A DNA stretch of 64,000 bases. Origin: Romboutsia lituseburensis DSM 797 (GTDB lineage: Bacteria; Bacillota; Clostridia; Peptostreptococcales; Peptostreptococcaceae). Position numbers and translations under genes: made by a program. Under the pieces are notes generated by a model. That model was not told the DNA's origin and did not search any database. It was given only the letters and a program-made list of their open reading frames with translations. This document shows positions 8,565 through 17,858 of this stretch, in pieces. Position 1 is the first letter of the stretch, and each line of letters begins with the position of its first letter. Location: assembly GCF_900103615.1 (NCBI RefSeq), contig NZ_FNGW01000012.1, positions 1 to 64,000 of the forward strand. Direction: 5' to 3'.

Positions 8565-9833
8565 TTATGCTTGTGGAGGAGTTCCTTCAGCATTTGATAC
8601 AACTACATCTATTTGTACTAAAGCATCTTTAGGTAAAGCTGATACCCCAACTATTCTTCTTGCAGGAACTCCGCCTGGGAAGAATGTTGCGTAAACTTCG
8701 TTTACAGCGTCTATATCTTCAATGTTTTTAAGGAATACGTTTACCTTAACTACATCATCCATAACGTGGTCAACACTTTCTATAATTGCCTTAATATTTT
8801 TTAAACATTGTTCAGCTTGCTCTTTTACACCACCAGCTACCATTTCACCAGTTTTTGGATCTAAAGGTAATTGAGCTGAAAGATGATTATAATGAGAGAA
8901 AGCTACAGTTTGTGTATGTAGAGAATCTATTGGTGCATTCTCAGTATTGTTTGCTTCTATAATTAGTCCATGTCTATCTTCAATAGCTTGTGGAGGTGTA
9001 CCATCTCCATGTGATACTACTGCTTCAATTTGTACTAAAGCATCCATTGGTAAAGCTGATGCTTCAACTATTGTACGTGCAGGCATATATGCTACTGCTC
9101 TTGCTATAGCTGAATCAGGGAAGAATGTAGTATAAACTTCGTTTACTGCATCAGTATCTGAGATATTTTTAAGGAATATATTAATTTTAACAATATCGTC
9201 AAAAGGAACGTCGATACTTTCTAAAATTGCCTTGATATTCTTTAAGCATTGTACAGTTTGATCTTTTACACCATTAGCTACAATTCTACCTAATTTCGGA
9301 TCTATAGGTAATTGAGCTGAAATGTTATTGTAATGAGAAAAAGCTACAGTTTGTGAAGATAAAGCACTTGTTGGTGCATTTGCTGTATTATTTGTAAGCT
9401 TTATTATGTCGCCTGCTTGTGGTGCATTCGGAATTGTACCTTCAGCGTTTGAAACAAGTGCTTCAACTTGTACTAAAGCATCCATTGGTAAAGCTGCAAC
9501 TGCTACTACAGTACGTGTAGGAACATAGTTTGTAAAGTATGCTTTGTAAACTTCGTCTACAGCATCCATGTCTTTAATATTTTTAACGAATACAGTGATT
9601 CTAACAATATCATTCATAACATGATCGATACTTTCTACAATTGACTTGATGTTTTTAAAGCACTGTTCAGCTTGCTCTTTTATACCACCAGCTACTAATT
9701 TACCAGTTTCTGAATCGATAGGTAATTGAGCTGAAAGATTATTGTAATGAGAGAAAGCTACAGTTTGTGAAGATAAAGATTCTTTGTTAACGTTTTCCGA
9801 ATTTCTAGATAATACTGCGTTATAGTTATTCAT
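8565..9833 (-). CDS. Triple RidA (YjgF/YER057c/UK114) domain fusion protein
   Basis: A 422-residue protein made of three tandem RidA-like domains (about 20-133, 158-279 and 303-420) joined by linkers rich in Asn, Pro and Ala. Each begins with SQTVAFSHYN or TQTVAFSHYN and LSAQLP-type strands and keeps the substrate-carboxylate arginine (R107, R253, R392; motif P-A/T-R). The residue at the conserved acidic position is E124, E270 and D409. RidA proteins are normally one domain that forms trimers and hydrolyses enamine/imine intermediates released by PLP enzymes; this chain could fold as one covalent pseudo-trimer. Domain 2 carries a short insertion before its P-A-R motif. ATG start with AAGGGGAA. 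It has a strong promoter covered by an inverted repeat. Confidence 0.92.
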   Translation of the reverse strand: MNNYNAVLSRNSENVNKESLSSQTVAFSHYNNLSAQLPIDSETGKLVAGGIKEQAEQCFKNIKSIVESIDHVMNDIVRITVFVKNIKDMDAVDEVYKAYFTNYVPTRTVVAVAALPMDALVQVEALVSNAEGTIPNAPQAGDIIKLTNNTANAPTSALSSQTVAFSHYNNISAQLPIDPKLGRIVANGVKDQTVQCLKNIKAILESIDVPFDDIVKINIFLKNISDTDAVNEVYTTFFPDSAIARAVAYMPARTIVEASALPMDALVQIEAVVSHGDGTPPQAIEDRHGLIIEANNTENAPIDSLHTQTVAFSHYNHLSAQLPLDPKTGEMVAGGVKEQAEQCLKNIKAIIESVDHVMDDVVKVNVFLKNIEDIDAVNEVYATFFPGGVPARRIVGVSALPKDALVQIDVVVSNAEGTPPQA

Positions 9834-9881
9834 GATAATATTCCCCTTTTGTCATATTTATTGATAGACTTTTGAAAACCC

Positions 9882-9925
9882 ATCTATTGATATTAAACCG
9901 TGGATTAGCTTTAATGTCAATAGAT
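9882..9925 (-). promoter_or_regulatory. Promoter and operator of the triple RidA gene
   Basis: On the minus strand TTGACA (9920-9915), a 17-nt spacer and TTTAAT (9897-9892) form a good promoter. Both boxes lie in the arms of an inverted repeat, ATCTATTGATATTAAA (9882-9897) and TTTAATGTCAATAGAT (9910-9925), 15 of 16 positions paired. A regulator bound here would cover the whole promoter. Confidence 0.75.
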
Positions 9926-10153
9926 TTTATTTTTAGCATTTTAATTCTAGTATTAAGGAAAACTTGAAAACCTTTAAAACACTGTATTTTAGCATAAAAT
10001 TTCCTGTTAAAATTTTACCTTTTTTTAACAGAAAATTGACTTGAATTTGAGTTCAAAATTATGAATTTTAATATGATAATTTTCACGTTTAAGTGAAATT
10101 AAAAATGGATTCTAGGAAGTGCGAATGATTGATTATATTAAAAAAGAAAAAGA

Positions 10154-10477
10154 TTAAAGAAATTTTTTAATCTTTTTCTCAATTATAGTTGATCCTATAA
10201 GAATAAGTATAAAAAATAATATTGTCAATATGCTTATAGATAAGTCGAAATAGCATTCATTTAATATAATAAATATACCTAAAGTAATAAGGAAAACTCC
10301 TTCTGAAAAATACATTTTAGAATAAAAATTTATATATCCATCAATATCTTTTATATTTCTATGATAAGGCCATATATATTTTTTAATATCTTTAGTTTTT
10401 CTTAACTTATCACCTCTATTAAAATGCCAAATAGATGTTAATATAATTGAAGTTGCTGTTATTGTTAAAGATGACAT
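10154..10477 (-). CDS. Small membrane protein, unknown
   Basis: A 107-residue protein. Hydrophobic segments at about 2-18, 57-73 and 78-98 and a basic end (IEKKIKKFL). Residues 25-55 form a soluble, aromatic-rich loop. GGAGGTAATATAA precedes the ATG. The last codons form an AAAGATTAAA/TTTTAATCTTT hairpin that may also terminate transcription. No family recognised; it may share a transcript with the gene at 10510, which ends 32 bases upstream. Confidence 0.55.
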   Translation of the reverse strand: MSSLTITATSIILTSIWHFNRGDKLRKTKDIKKYIWPYHRNIKDIDGYINFYSKMYFSEGVFLITLGIFIILNECYFDLSISILTILFFILILIGSTIIEKKIKKFL

Positions 10478-10509
10478 TTATATTACCTCCATTCTGACTT
10501 TTATAACAG

Positions 10510-10815
10510 TTATATTTGTGTGATAGATATTACACGCTCTAAAAATTCTAGTATTGAGGATCTATTGTAAACTACAAATTTATGCTGTACTTTATCATTT
10601 GTAAATATAGAAAGTCCATTTGGTGCAAAGCCTAATGTATTACGTTTATTTACTGAATTAATATCTTTATATTCAATTCGAGTTTCACCTGTTTGAATAT
10701 TTGCCAAATGAGAACCGAATACAAGTCCAGTTTTATCAAAGTAAATATGACCTCCAACGGCCTCAATACCTCTATAGTAGTTAGCTTTTACTGTTTTGCC
10801 TATATAATCTTCCAA
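10510..10815 (-). CDS. GRAM/PH-like domain protein
   Basis: A 101-residue protein with the beta-rich pattern of a small GRAM/PH-like domain: KANYYRGIEAVGGHIYFDKT, then GLVFGSH, an I-E-Y-K-D-I-N strand and a closing helix (SILEFLERVISI). Such stand-alone domains in Firmicutes are uncharacterised; lipid or peptide binding is only an analogy. The start is TTG (10815) with AAGGGGAGA upstream. Likely an operon with the downstream small membrane gene. Confidence 0.65.
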   Translation of the reverse strand: MEDYIGKTVKANYYRGIEAVGGHIYFDKTGLVFGSHLANIQTGETRIEYKDINSVNKRNTLGFAPNGLSIFTNDKVQHKFVVYNRSSILEFLERVISITQI

Positions 10816-11100
10816 AAAATTTCTCCCCTTTTTATCTAAGTCTAAATATTATTAGTTAATTTTATAAATTAATATATTAAGACTACTAAATTATTTTGTT
10901 CCTATACTAATACATTAGATTATTAAATCTTAAAAATCAATAAAAGTGGACTAAGATAGCTATTTTTTGAGATAAAAAACTTTACTAACTATGTAGTTTT
11001 TATTTTAAAGGAATTTTTTATTAAAATCAGAATATTAACTTAAAATAGGATAGATAAATCTTTGTATAAAGTTTAAATTAACTAAATAAAGGAGGAAAAT

Positions 11101-12417
11101 ATGAAAAAGTTGATTGTCATAATTTTTATATTATCAACAATCATGACATTAGGATGTGGTAACACGATAAGCGGAGAAAAGATATTATCTAATAAAAAAT
11201 GGGAAGAAGATATTAACAATATGGACGAAAATTTAAGAAAGAAACATCCAGATTTATTTAGGTGCATATCAGAAAAAACATGGAACGAAAATATACAAAA
11301 GTTAAACTCAGACCTAAAGAATTTATCCGATATTGAGATTTCTATGAGAATAAGCCAAATTATATCTTCAATAGGGGATGCTCATACAAGTATAGATTTT
11401 CTTGAAATATTAACACCTATAGGAAAGGAAAAATTTAACTATGATGAAATAGTTGAATTTCCAATTAAATTTGACTATTTTTCAAATGAGTTAAGAGCTA
11501 TAGCTAGTGATAGCCAGTATAAGAGTATACTAGGTTATTAGTTAATATCTATTAATAACGTATGTACAGATGAGATAGTAAAAAAAGTATCAACTCTTAT
11601 AAGTTATGATAATCAACAATTTGCCAAAGAGCTAGCTAGGTCACAAATGCAAATCTATGAATACTTAAAATTTTTACAAATAGTGGATGGGACTAAGGCA
11701 GAGTACGTATTTGAAAATGATAATAAAGAAAAAATAAAAATAAATGTCAATGCTATAAAAAATAAAGAAGTTAATTATGTTAACTTAGATAAAACTCAAT
11801 CTAAAATAAGTACTAAATTTGAAGGCAAATATGATTTTTACTGGACAAAACAGATGAAAGAAGATAATGTACTATATTTTAAATATAATAAGTGTCTAAC
11901 AAATCAGGGAGCTAATATTGACAAACAGGATTCAGCTAATTATCCAGATTATTATGATTTTCATAACAATCTTTTAGAAGAAATAAATAATAATAATTAT
12001 GAAAAACTTGTTATAGACTTAAGACAAAATCGTGGTGGTGCATTTAAGTTAGTTGATTTACTTATACATGATTTAAAATATAAAATAAACTTAAATAGTG
12101 AAGATATAGTAGTTATAACAGGAAAAGAAACTTTGTCAGCTGGAGCGATTTTAGCGTGGAGATTACAAAATGAATTAGGTGCAACTATAATAGGTGAGGA
12201 AACTGGTGGAAATGTAAATATATTTGGAACTGAAGGTGAATTTATTACACTACCTAATTCTAAAATAAAAGTTAAACATCCTTATAGTTTTAGAGAATTA
12301 AAAGAAGGATATAATGGAGGCGTTAAGCCAGATGTACAGATAAAACAAACATATAAAAATTACATTTATGGAATCGATGACTGCTATGAATATGTAATTA
12401 ATGTTTTAAAAAAATAA
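11101..12417 (+). pseudogene. S41 (C-terminal processing) peptidase lipoprotein, broken by one stop codon
   Basis: One reading frame runs from 11101 to 12417 with a single TAG at 11539-11541; frames before and after the stop are the same. The first part has a lipoprotein signal (MKKLIVIIFILSTIMTLGC) and the N-terminal S41 region (GDAHTSIDF). The second has LVIDLRQNRGG, the nucleophile region TGKETLSAGAIL and the C-terminal EETGGN motif. Continuous translation would read GY-[stop]-LISINNV, typical of the PDZ-like part. As it stands the catalytic half is made only by readthrough or an internal start (ATG 11647). Ribosome site AAAGGAGG. A recent mutation or a sequencing error would both fit. Confidence 0.85.
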
Positions 12418-12551
12418 AGCTATAAAATACAGTACCTGTATATTACACAGTAATTTTAAAGGAGCATTTATTTTATGTTGTAAGCCAATAAGTTTTGGTA
12501 TAATCAAACTAAATTATTGAGCAATAAAAACTTTAAAGTGGGGTGTATACA

Positions 12552-13124
12552 ATGGAATATATGGGAAATGAGAAGTTTTGGAATAACAAATTTGAAAATA
12601 GAAAAGATAGTCCACTCAATCCAGAAAAAGCACTGATTGAAAATATTATGTATTTCAAAAAAGGCTCTGTTCTTGATATAGCTTGTGGCGATGGAAGAAA
12701 TACTTTATTTCTACTTAAGAATGGTTTTAAAGTAACTGGTGTTGATTTTAGCATTAAAGCCATAGAGCGATTAAAGATATTTGCTAAAAGAGCTAATTAT
12801 TTAGTAGACACAAAACTAATTGATCTAAGTGATTTGAATGCATTAAGTGAGGTAGGTGTATTTGATAATATACTAATTAATCATTATAGGTTAAGCAAGG
12901 ATCAACTTAATGTTATCACAAGTCATATATCAGATGGTGGAATTTTATTTATTTGTGGATTTGGCCACAAACATAAAGTAGATTCTAAAATTAGAAAAGA
13001 TGACTTAATTAAGCCTGATGATTTTGAAGATATAAATAAATTTTTTGAACTAGTTAAGTATGCTGAAAATGAAGATGATAGAGGTTTCTTTGTTACTTAT
13101 ATTTTTAGAAAAATTAAGAAATAA
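12552..13124 (+). CDS. Class I SAM-dependent methyltransferase
   Basis: A 190-residue protein. Motif I is clear (VLDIACGDGRNTLFLL at about 37-52), followed by VTGVDFS (motif II acidic strand) and a motif IV-like region (DNILINHYRLSKDQL). Small stand-alone enzymes of this kind resemble tellurite-resistance or thiopurine-type methyltransferases, but the substrate cannot be assigned. ATG 12552 has GGGGTG 6 bases upstream; a GTG at 12543 overlaps that site. Single gene. Confidence 0.8.
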   Translation: MEYMGNEKFWNNKFENRKDSPLNPEKALIENIMYFKKGSVLDIACGDGRNTLFLLKNGFKVTGVDFSIKAIERLKIFAKRANYLVDTKLIDLSDLNALSEVGVFDNILINHYRLSKDQLNVITSHISDGGILFICGFGHKHKVDSKIRKDDLIKPDDFEDINKFFELVKYAENEDDRGFFVTYIFRKIKK

Positions 13125-13315
13125 TATCTCAAATAACTTTAATATTTAAATATGATACATAAAAATAGATCAAACTATTTATTTTAAAAATAAGAAAGTG
13201 GACTAATAGAGGACTTTTTATAAAAACATTAAAAAATAATTATGAGATATACAATTGTCCACTTTTTATTAAAGAAATTCTAAATTATTATTTGCATTTC
13301 GATTCTAACATGTAA
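13125..13315. other. Convergent intergenic region with a long-range inverted repeat
   Basis: AAGTGGAC (about 13196) and GTCCACTT (about 13257) can pair across roughly 50 bases and the right arm runs into five T. Probably the terminator of the methyltransferase gene. Nothing coding. Confidence 0.4.
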
Positions 13316-14305
13316 TTATTTAATAATAGAAATCCTTTTATTTGTTGCATCAAGTTCAACCGTACATCCGATTGGTAAAGTTATCATTGGATGAGTATGG
13401 CAGCAATCAAATTCAGCTAAGAAAGGAATCTCTTTATCACCTAAGACTTCTAATAATATTTCATATGGTTTTCTACCTGTATTAGAATCTTTAAATAATT
13501 CATGTTTACCTAAGATAATTCCTGAAACTTTATCAAATACGCCACTTAACTTTAATAATGAAAAACTTCTCTCAATAGTAGCACAATCGTGTAGAGAATC
13601 CTCAATAAGAAGTATATCTCCTTCTTTTATCTCAGGCATATATTCTGTATTCCAAATGCCTGTCATAGTATTTAAATTTCCACCAATTAATCTACCTTGT
13701 ACTTTACCTTCATAGACCGTAATTAACTCATTTTTTACTCTATTCTTTTCTCTATCTTGATTTTCCCAATCAATGAATTCATCAGTCCAAAATTCTGGAT
13801 TTTCAAGCATATGAGGGTAACTAATATCATTTACTAATATATCTTCAAAGTATTTATAAGTTAAATCTACATATGGTTTTAACTCACCAAAAGAGGCTAC
13901 TAGTGCTGGCCCATAATATGTTGAAATGCCTGTTTTAGCATAAATCCCCAATAATATAGCTGTAACATCTGAAAATCCGATTATAGGTTTTGGATTTTCC
14001 TTAAACGCCTCGTAATCTATATATGGAAGTAATGAGTTTGAGTTCATTCCTCCAATAGTAGACATGATACACTTTACTTTAGGATTTCTAATTAAGTTAT
14101 TTAGTTCTTCTGATCTCTCTTTAATACTTCCAGATCTGTAAAAATCACTTTTTCCTGTTAAGTTACCTTCTATAATCTTAAAGCCTTTATCTTGTAGATA
14201 TTTAACCCCTCTTTGAAATCTTTTGGGAGCATAGGCTGTTATAGGTGTTGATGGCGAAAAAATGCCGATAGCATCTCCTTTTTTTAACTTAAAATTATTC
14301 TTCAC
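13316..14305 (-). CDS. LD-carboxypeptidase / MccF-like serine peptidase (S66)
   Basis: A 329-residue cytoplasmic S66 peptidase. The N-terminal glutamine-amidotransferase-like half has AIGIFSPSTP and the nucleophile elbow GFSD with S112; the C-terminal half has LIEDSLHDCATIERS, supplying the catalytic glutamate region, and HTHPMITLPIG with the catalytic histidine. Relatives cleave the L-D bond of muramyl tetrapeptides in wall recycling or, as MccF, inactivate microcin C-like peptide-nucleotides. The insert between the halves is long, more like the MccF branch, but this is by eye. GTG start with GGAGGAAAC. Single gene. Confidence 0.85.
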   Translation of the reverse strand: MKNNFKLKKGDAIGIFSPSTPITAYAPKRFQRGVKYLQDKGFKIIEGNLTGKSDFYRSGSIKERSEELNNLIRNPKVKCIMSTIGGMNSNSLLPYIDYEAFKENPKPIIGFSDVTAILLGIYAKTGISTYYGPALVASFGELKPYVDLTYKYFEDILVNDISYPHMLENPEFWTDEFIDWENQDREKNRVKNELITVYEGKVQGRLIGGNLNTMTGIWNTEYMPEIKEGDILLIEDSLHDCATIERSFSLLKLSGVFDKVSGIILGKHELFKDSNTGRKPYEILLEVLGDKEIPFLAEFDCCHTHPMITLPIGCTVELDATNKRISIIK

Positions 14306-14483
14306 TATGTTTCCTCCAATCTTAATTTATATAGTAATAGTTAATTTTTTACATTATACTCCTTATTTAAGAATTTTCCAAATAAGAAATATCTATACTA
14401 AGACACTCATGATTTAATTTAGTTCAATAAGCTTGATATATATCTAAGGATGATAGATGTTTGTATACTTAAAAGTATTTACC

Positions 14484-14585
14484 ATAGGATATGATATTAA
14501 CTCAAATTACTGGAGACAAGGATTTGCAACAGAGGCTATAAATGAAGTAATAAAATTTGGATTTGATTTGAAGAATGCACAATCA
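14484..14585 (+). pseudogene. Remnant of a GNAT acetyltransferase gene
   Basis: About 34 codons read IGYDINSNYWRQGFATEAIN and continue with VIKFGFDLKNAQS, the acetyl-CoA-binding motif A region of a RimJ/RimL-type acetyltransferase. The open frame before and after this has no GNAT sequence and no ribosome site, so both ends of the gene are lost. Confidence 0.7.
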
Positions 14586-14684
14586 TATTTATATACTATA
14601 TTTACTTGTAAAATTATATTTTATCATAATACTTTGTTCAATATTTATGATTCACATACATATTTTAAAATTACAAGACATTTA

Positions 14685-16406
14685 TTATTTTAATCTCCAA
14701 GGTTTTCCCATACCATGTGAGTTTTCAGGATTATCGCCTTTTGTCCAATAGTTTGCAATATATGTTTTTCCATTGTAAACTACTTCATCACCTTCAATAT
14801 AAACTACATCTGAATACCATGCATTATCATTTAGAGCTGGGCCAGAGATTAATTTCCATCCTGTAGATTTTCCTTGTCTATCTTTTGGATCTGGTTTCAC
14901 TCCAGCATTAATCCACCAATTATTTTCATAAGTATTTCCTTCAAAAACTACCTTTGTTCCAGGAGTTGTATAGTTTATATGAGGATTCCAAGTATCATTT
15001 ATTACTTCACTTTCTGATTTTGTTTTCAATGATACATAAGATGGTAATGAATAATTTCCTGCTGCATCAAAAGCTCTAATAATTAAAGAATAATCTGTAT
15101 TAGGCATTAAATCCTTTAAATCAACTGTTGTAGAGGTAGAAGAACCTATATATTTTTTATTAATATCATCCCAAACCCAGTATTTAGAAACTCCTACATT
15201 ATCAGTTGAAGGATCAAATTGTATTTGTGCTGATGTAGCTGTTATATTAATAGCCTTAACATTCTTAGGCGCTGTAGGTGCTTCAGTATCATTATCCTCG
15301 CCTGGTTTGTTATCACTGTTAAGCTTAACTGCCTTTACAACGGTATTATCAAATAAATCTGTTATTATTACTTTTGCATAAAGATCATTTGTATTATCTA
15401 ATGAAATATATTCGTTTACTTCACTCTTATATGATTTTATATTATCAATAGTTTTTATTGCTGCACCTGTCATAGAAGAATTATTATACACCTCTATTTT
15501 CCCTTTAAATTGAGGTGTACTTTCATTATTTAGTTTCCATGAAATATTTAATTTTCCATTTTCATATTGATTATTTACAATATCAAAGTCTAAAACCCCA
15601 ACATCTGGTTTATTTGGTTGATTCAGCGTAAATACTTGTCCACTATTAATAGATGGTTTTGTATTACCCCCGGCACTAACCCAAACGTAATCTGAGTTTC
15701 CTCCACCATTCCAATTCATACTAGGATACTGGCTAGTTATTCTCTGTTTATTTAAAGAGTTCCATGCTCCATCAGAAATATTTCTACTATAAAAGTTTTT
15801 TAATCTGGCTTCTCTTTCTTGTTGACCATTTCCAGCCCAATCCTCTTGGAACATTCCAGTACCCCAATTAAAATGAACATTTGCTACTGGAAAATCTAAA
15901 ATAGCTATTTGTTTCCATTGTTTTGTAGATTCATCTTGTATCCATTGACCAAATTTTGTATGGCCATCTTCTTGCCAATTACGCATAGTCATCTTATACC
16001 AACTATTTGGTTGCCAATTATAATTTGTTTCAACTTTCATTCCTTCACCTTCACCACCAAAACGTGATGCAGATGAATTTGGAGAAAGGTATTCTGCTTC
16101 TATTGGTTTTCTAACAGATACTGGATCCCAAATTGCAAAATGTGCTGTACGTTTATTAGCCTGTTGTTGGAAACCGGCATAACCGCCACCTTCTCCACCG
16201 GCATTCCAATTATGAACCGCCCAATATGTATATGGTGGATTTTTGATCGAACTCCAATCAGTAGTCATAATATCTGATGGTTTTTCATTTACAGGATTAA
16301 CATACATACCTGTTGCATTAGTTGCTGCTTGAACTATACTTGTGTTGCTAATTCCCCAAATCATAAAAATAGTTATAATTCCAATTAATATTGATTTTTT
16401 TTTCAT
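14685..16406 (-). CDS. Secreted DUF3472 protein with FnIII and two chitin-binding (CBM5/12) modules
   Basis: A 573-residue exported protein. Signal peptide MKKKSILIGIITIFMIWGIS... cleaved near V-Q-A-A; DUF3472 region rich in Trp/Gly (about 40-240); a linker or Ig-like strand domain (260-365); an FnIII domain (about 375-465, starting EAPTAPKNVKA); and two C-terminal CBM5/12 modules (about 475-525 and 530-573) with the W-W-I-N and YWTKGDNPENSHG type aromatic motifs. Such proteins bind chitin or related glycans; DUF3472 function is unknown. ATG 16406 is preferred over 16415, which is too close to AAGGGG. There is no catalytic glycosidase motif I can see. Confidence 0.85.
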   Translation of the reverse strand: MKKKSILIGIITIFMIWGISNTSIVQAATNATGMYVNPVNEKPSDIMTTDWSSIKNPPYTYWAVHNWNAGGEGGGYAGFQQQANKRTAHFAIWDPVSVRKPIEAEYLSPNSSASRFGGEGEGMKVETNYNWQPNSWYKMTMRNWQEDGHTKFGQWIQDESTKQWKQIAILDFPVANVHFNWGTGMFQEDWAGNGQQEREARLKNFYSRNISDGAWNSLNKQRITSQYPSMNWNGGGNSDYVWVSAGGNTKPSINSGQVFTLNQPNKPDVGVLDFDIVNNQYENGKLNISWKLNNESTPQFKGKIEVYNNSSMTGAAIKTIDNIKSYKSEVNEYISLDNTNDLYAKVIITDLFDNTVVKAVKLNSDNKPGEDNDTEAPTAPKNVKAINITATSAQIQFDPSTDNVGVSKYWVWDDINKKYIGSSTSTTVDLKDLMPNTDYSLIIRAFDAAGNYSLPSYVSLKTKSESEVINDTWNPHINYTTPGTKVVFEGNTYENNWWINAGVKPDPKDRQGKSTGWKLISGPALNDNAWYSDVVYIEGDEVVYNGKTYIANYWTKGDNPENSHGMGKPWRLK

Positions 16407-16737
16407 TAAATTCATTCCCCTTATTATAATTTAATCCTTTATGTAATGGTTACAATATAGACTTTTTATCACAAATATGAATTTAACTGCATTCTTCACT
16501 TTATTTATCGGCATAAAGTTTATAAGGTTTATATATAAAAATCAAATAATATTTAAATTTTAATTTTCTATAGTGATATGTTTTAAAATATTTAAATTTT
16601 ATATGTTAAAATAATATTAGCTCAAATATAAAAATGGGCCTAAACTGCTATAATTACAGTTTTACGTTAGGTTTAATAAATATTGCTATATTTTTTATGA
16701 AAAAATACATGTATAGTAAAATTAGGGGGATTTACTA
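16407..16737. other. Divergent intergenic region
   Basis: AT-rich, with an AAACTG/CAGTTT hairpin at about 16641-16662 nested in CCTAAAC/AGGTTT arms. It must carry the promoters of both flanking genes. No coding sequence seen. Confidence 0.4.
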
Positions 16738-17376
16738 ATGAAAAATAAAAATAAAGTATTTACTTTTTCACTAGTGTTATCAATTATTCTTATCTTTGGT
16801 ATTTTAATATATCTAAAGACTGCAACTGGAGAAAAATATAACATTGATGCTGAAAAAGAATCTATAAAAGAAGTGTTAGAAACGTTCATAAAAGATGATT
16901 ATAACTATAATGGAGGGAAGAATGATTTTTCAACAGTTGGAAATGAAAATTTAAAAAAATATTTAATAGCAAGAAATGCTGTAAAATATACAAATCATAA
17001 GAGTAGTTATAAAAAAGTTCTTTCACAAAAGTTTGAATTTGACTATAAAGATTTTTCAAAATGGGGAGATTGCGTAAAGGTTAATGTTTACATGGATGAA
17101 AATTATTCATATGAGGATGAGGATACAGGACAAATAAATAAAGACGCTGGAGCAGGCAATGATTATATTGTATATCTATCCAAGGTAGATGGAGAATGGA
17201 AAGTTATGTCTGCAACGATTGATGTTGATGTTGATCCGGTAGATGATGTGTTTGATGTAAATAAGGAATTAGGTTATGGGTGGAAAAAAACACGTGAACG
17301 TGTTGATGAAGATTTAAATAAAATGCTTGATAAACTGAATGATTTAAAGGAACAGTACTCTGAGCCTATAAATTAG
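16738..17376 (+). CDS. Membrane-anchored extracellular protein, unknown
   Basis: A 212-residue protein with one N-terminal membrane anchor (about 8-27) and a polar, acidic outer part. Central features: a K-Y-T-N-H-K-S region, strands ending DYIVYLSKVDGEWKVMSATI and a C-terminal coiled-coil helix (DEDLNKMLDKLNDLKEQYSE). The strand plus 'VDGEWKV' ending is typical of NTF2-like lipoprotein-type domains. Ribosome site TAGGGGGA. Single gene; function unknown. Confidence 0.65.
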   Translation: MKNKNKVFTFSLVLSIILIFGILIYLKTATGEKYNIDAEKESIKEVLETFIKDDYNYNGGKNDFSTVGNENLKKYLIARNAVKYTNHKSSYKKVLSQKFEFDYKDFSKWGDCVKVNVYMDENYSYEDEDTGQINKDAGAGNDYIVYLSKVDGEWKVMSATIDVDVDPVDDVFDVNKELGYGWKKTRERVDEDLNKMLDKLNDLKEQYSEPIN

Positions 17377-17858
17377 AAAATTTAAGACGGGATGCTTATA
17401 TTAGTTAAGGGAATAAGCCTCATTTTCAACTTATGATATACTTTTTAATTGGTCATAGTGAAGGTGAGGCTTAAATTTATTTACAAGTATATTTAGCTTG
17501 CAATGAGAACTTTTAAGTGAAGAATAATTTTTAAATTAGTTATATTTATCTTTAGAATTAAATAGAGCCTTAATAAAAAGTGCTATGGATATAACTAATA
17601 ATGCAACTTGTACATACTACTAGAAGATGCGATTAAATATAAACCTGCTAATATAAATCATATTATATGTAAATAAGATCTGAGATTTTTAGAAACATTT
17701 TTCATATAAATACTTACTAAAAGTTAAAATAAAATTAATTTTACTTTAACTATATTTTAAATAAACCGTAAAACTTAGTAACATTTTTTATCAATAAAAG
17801 TATTATAAATTAAGGAGAAAAAAACCTTAATTTAGAATAAAAAGGAGAAAAATATAAT
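17377..17858. other. Non-coding region ahead of the SPOCS cluster
   Basis: About 480 bases with no credible gene. TAAGCCTCA (near 17413) and TGAGGCTTA (near 17466) are perfect inverse arms around a 45-nt loop, possibly the terminator of the upstream gene. The last 60 bases are purine-rich with two GGAGAAA sites, the second serving the gene at 17859. No sporulation sigma-factor promoter can be assigned with confidence. Confidence 0.45.

Noticed and set aside
14457..14693. A 78-residue intact protein.
   Set aside because: Only about 34 codons have GNAT likeness; the start lacks a ribosome site and the end is random-looking, so it is a gene remnant.
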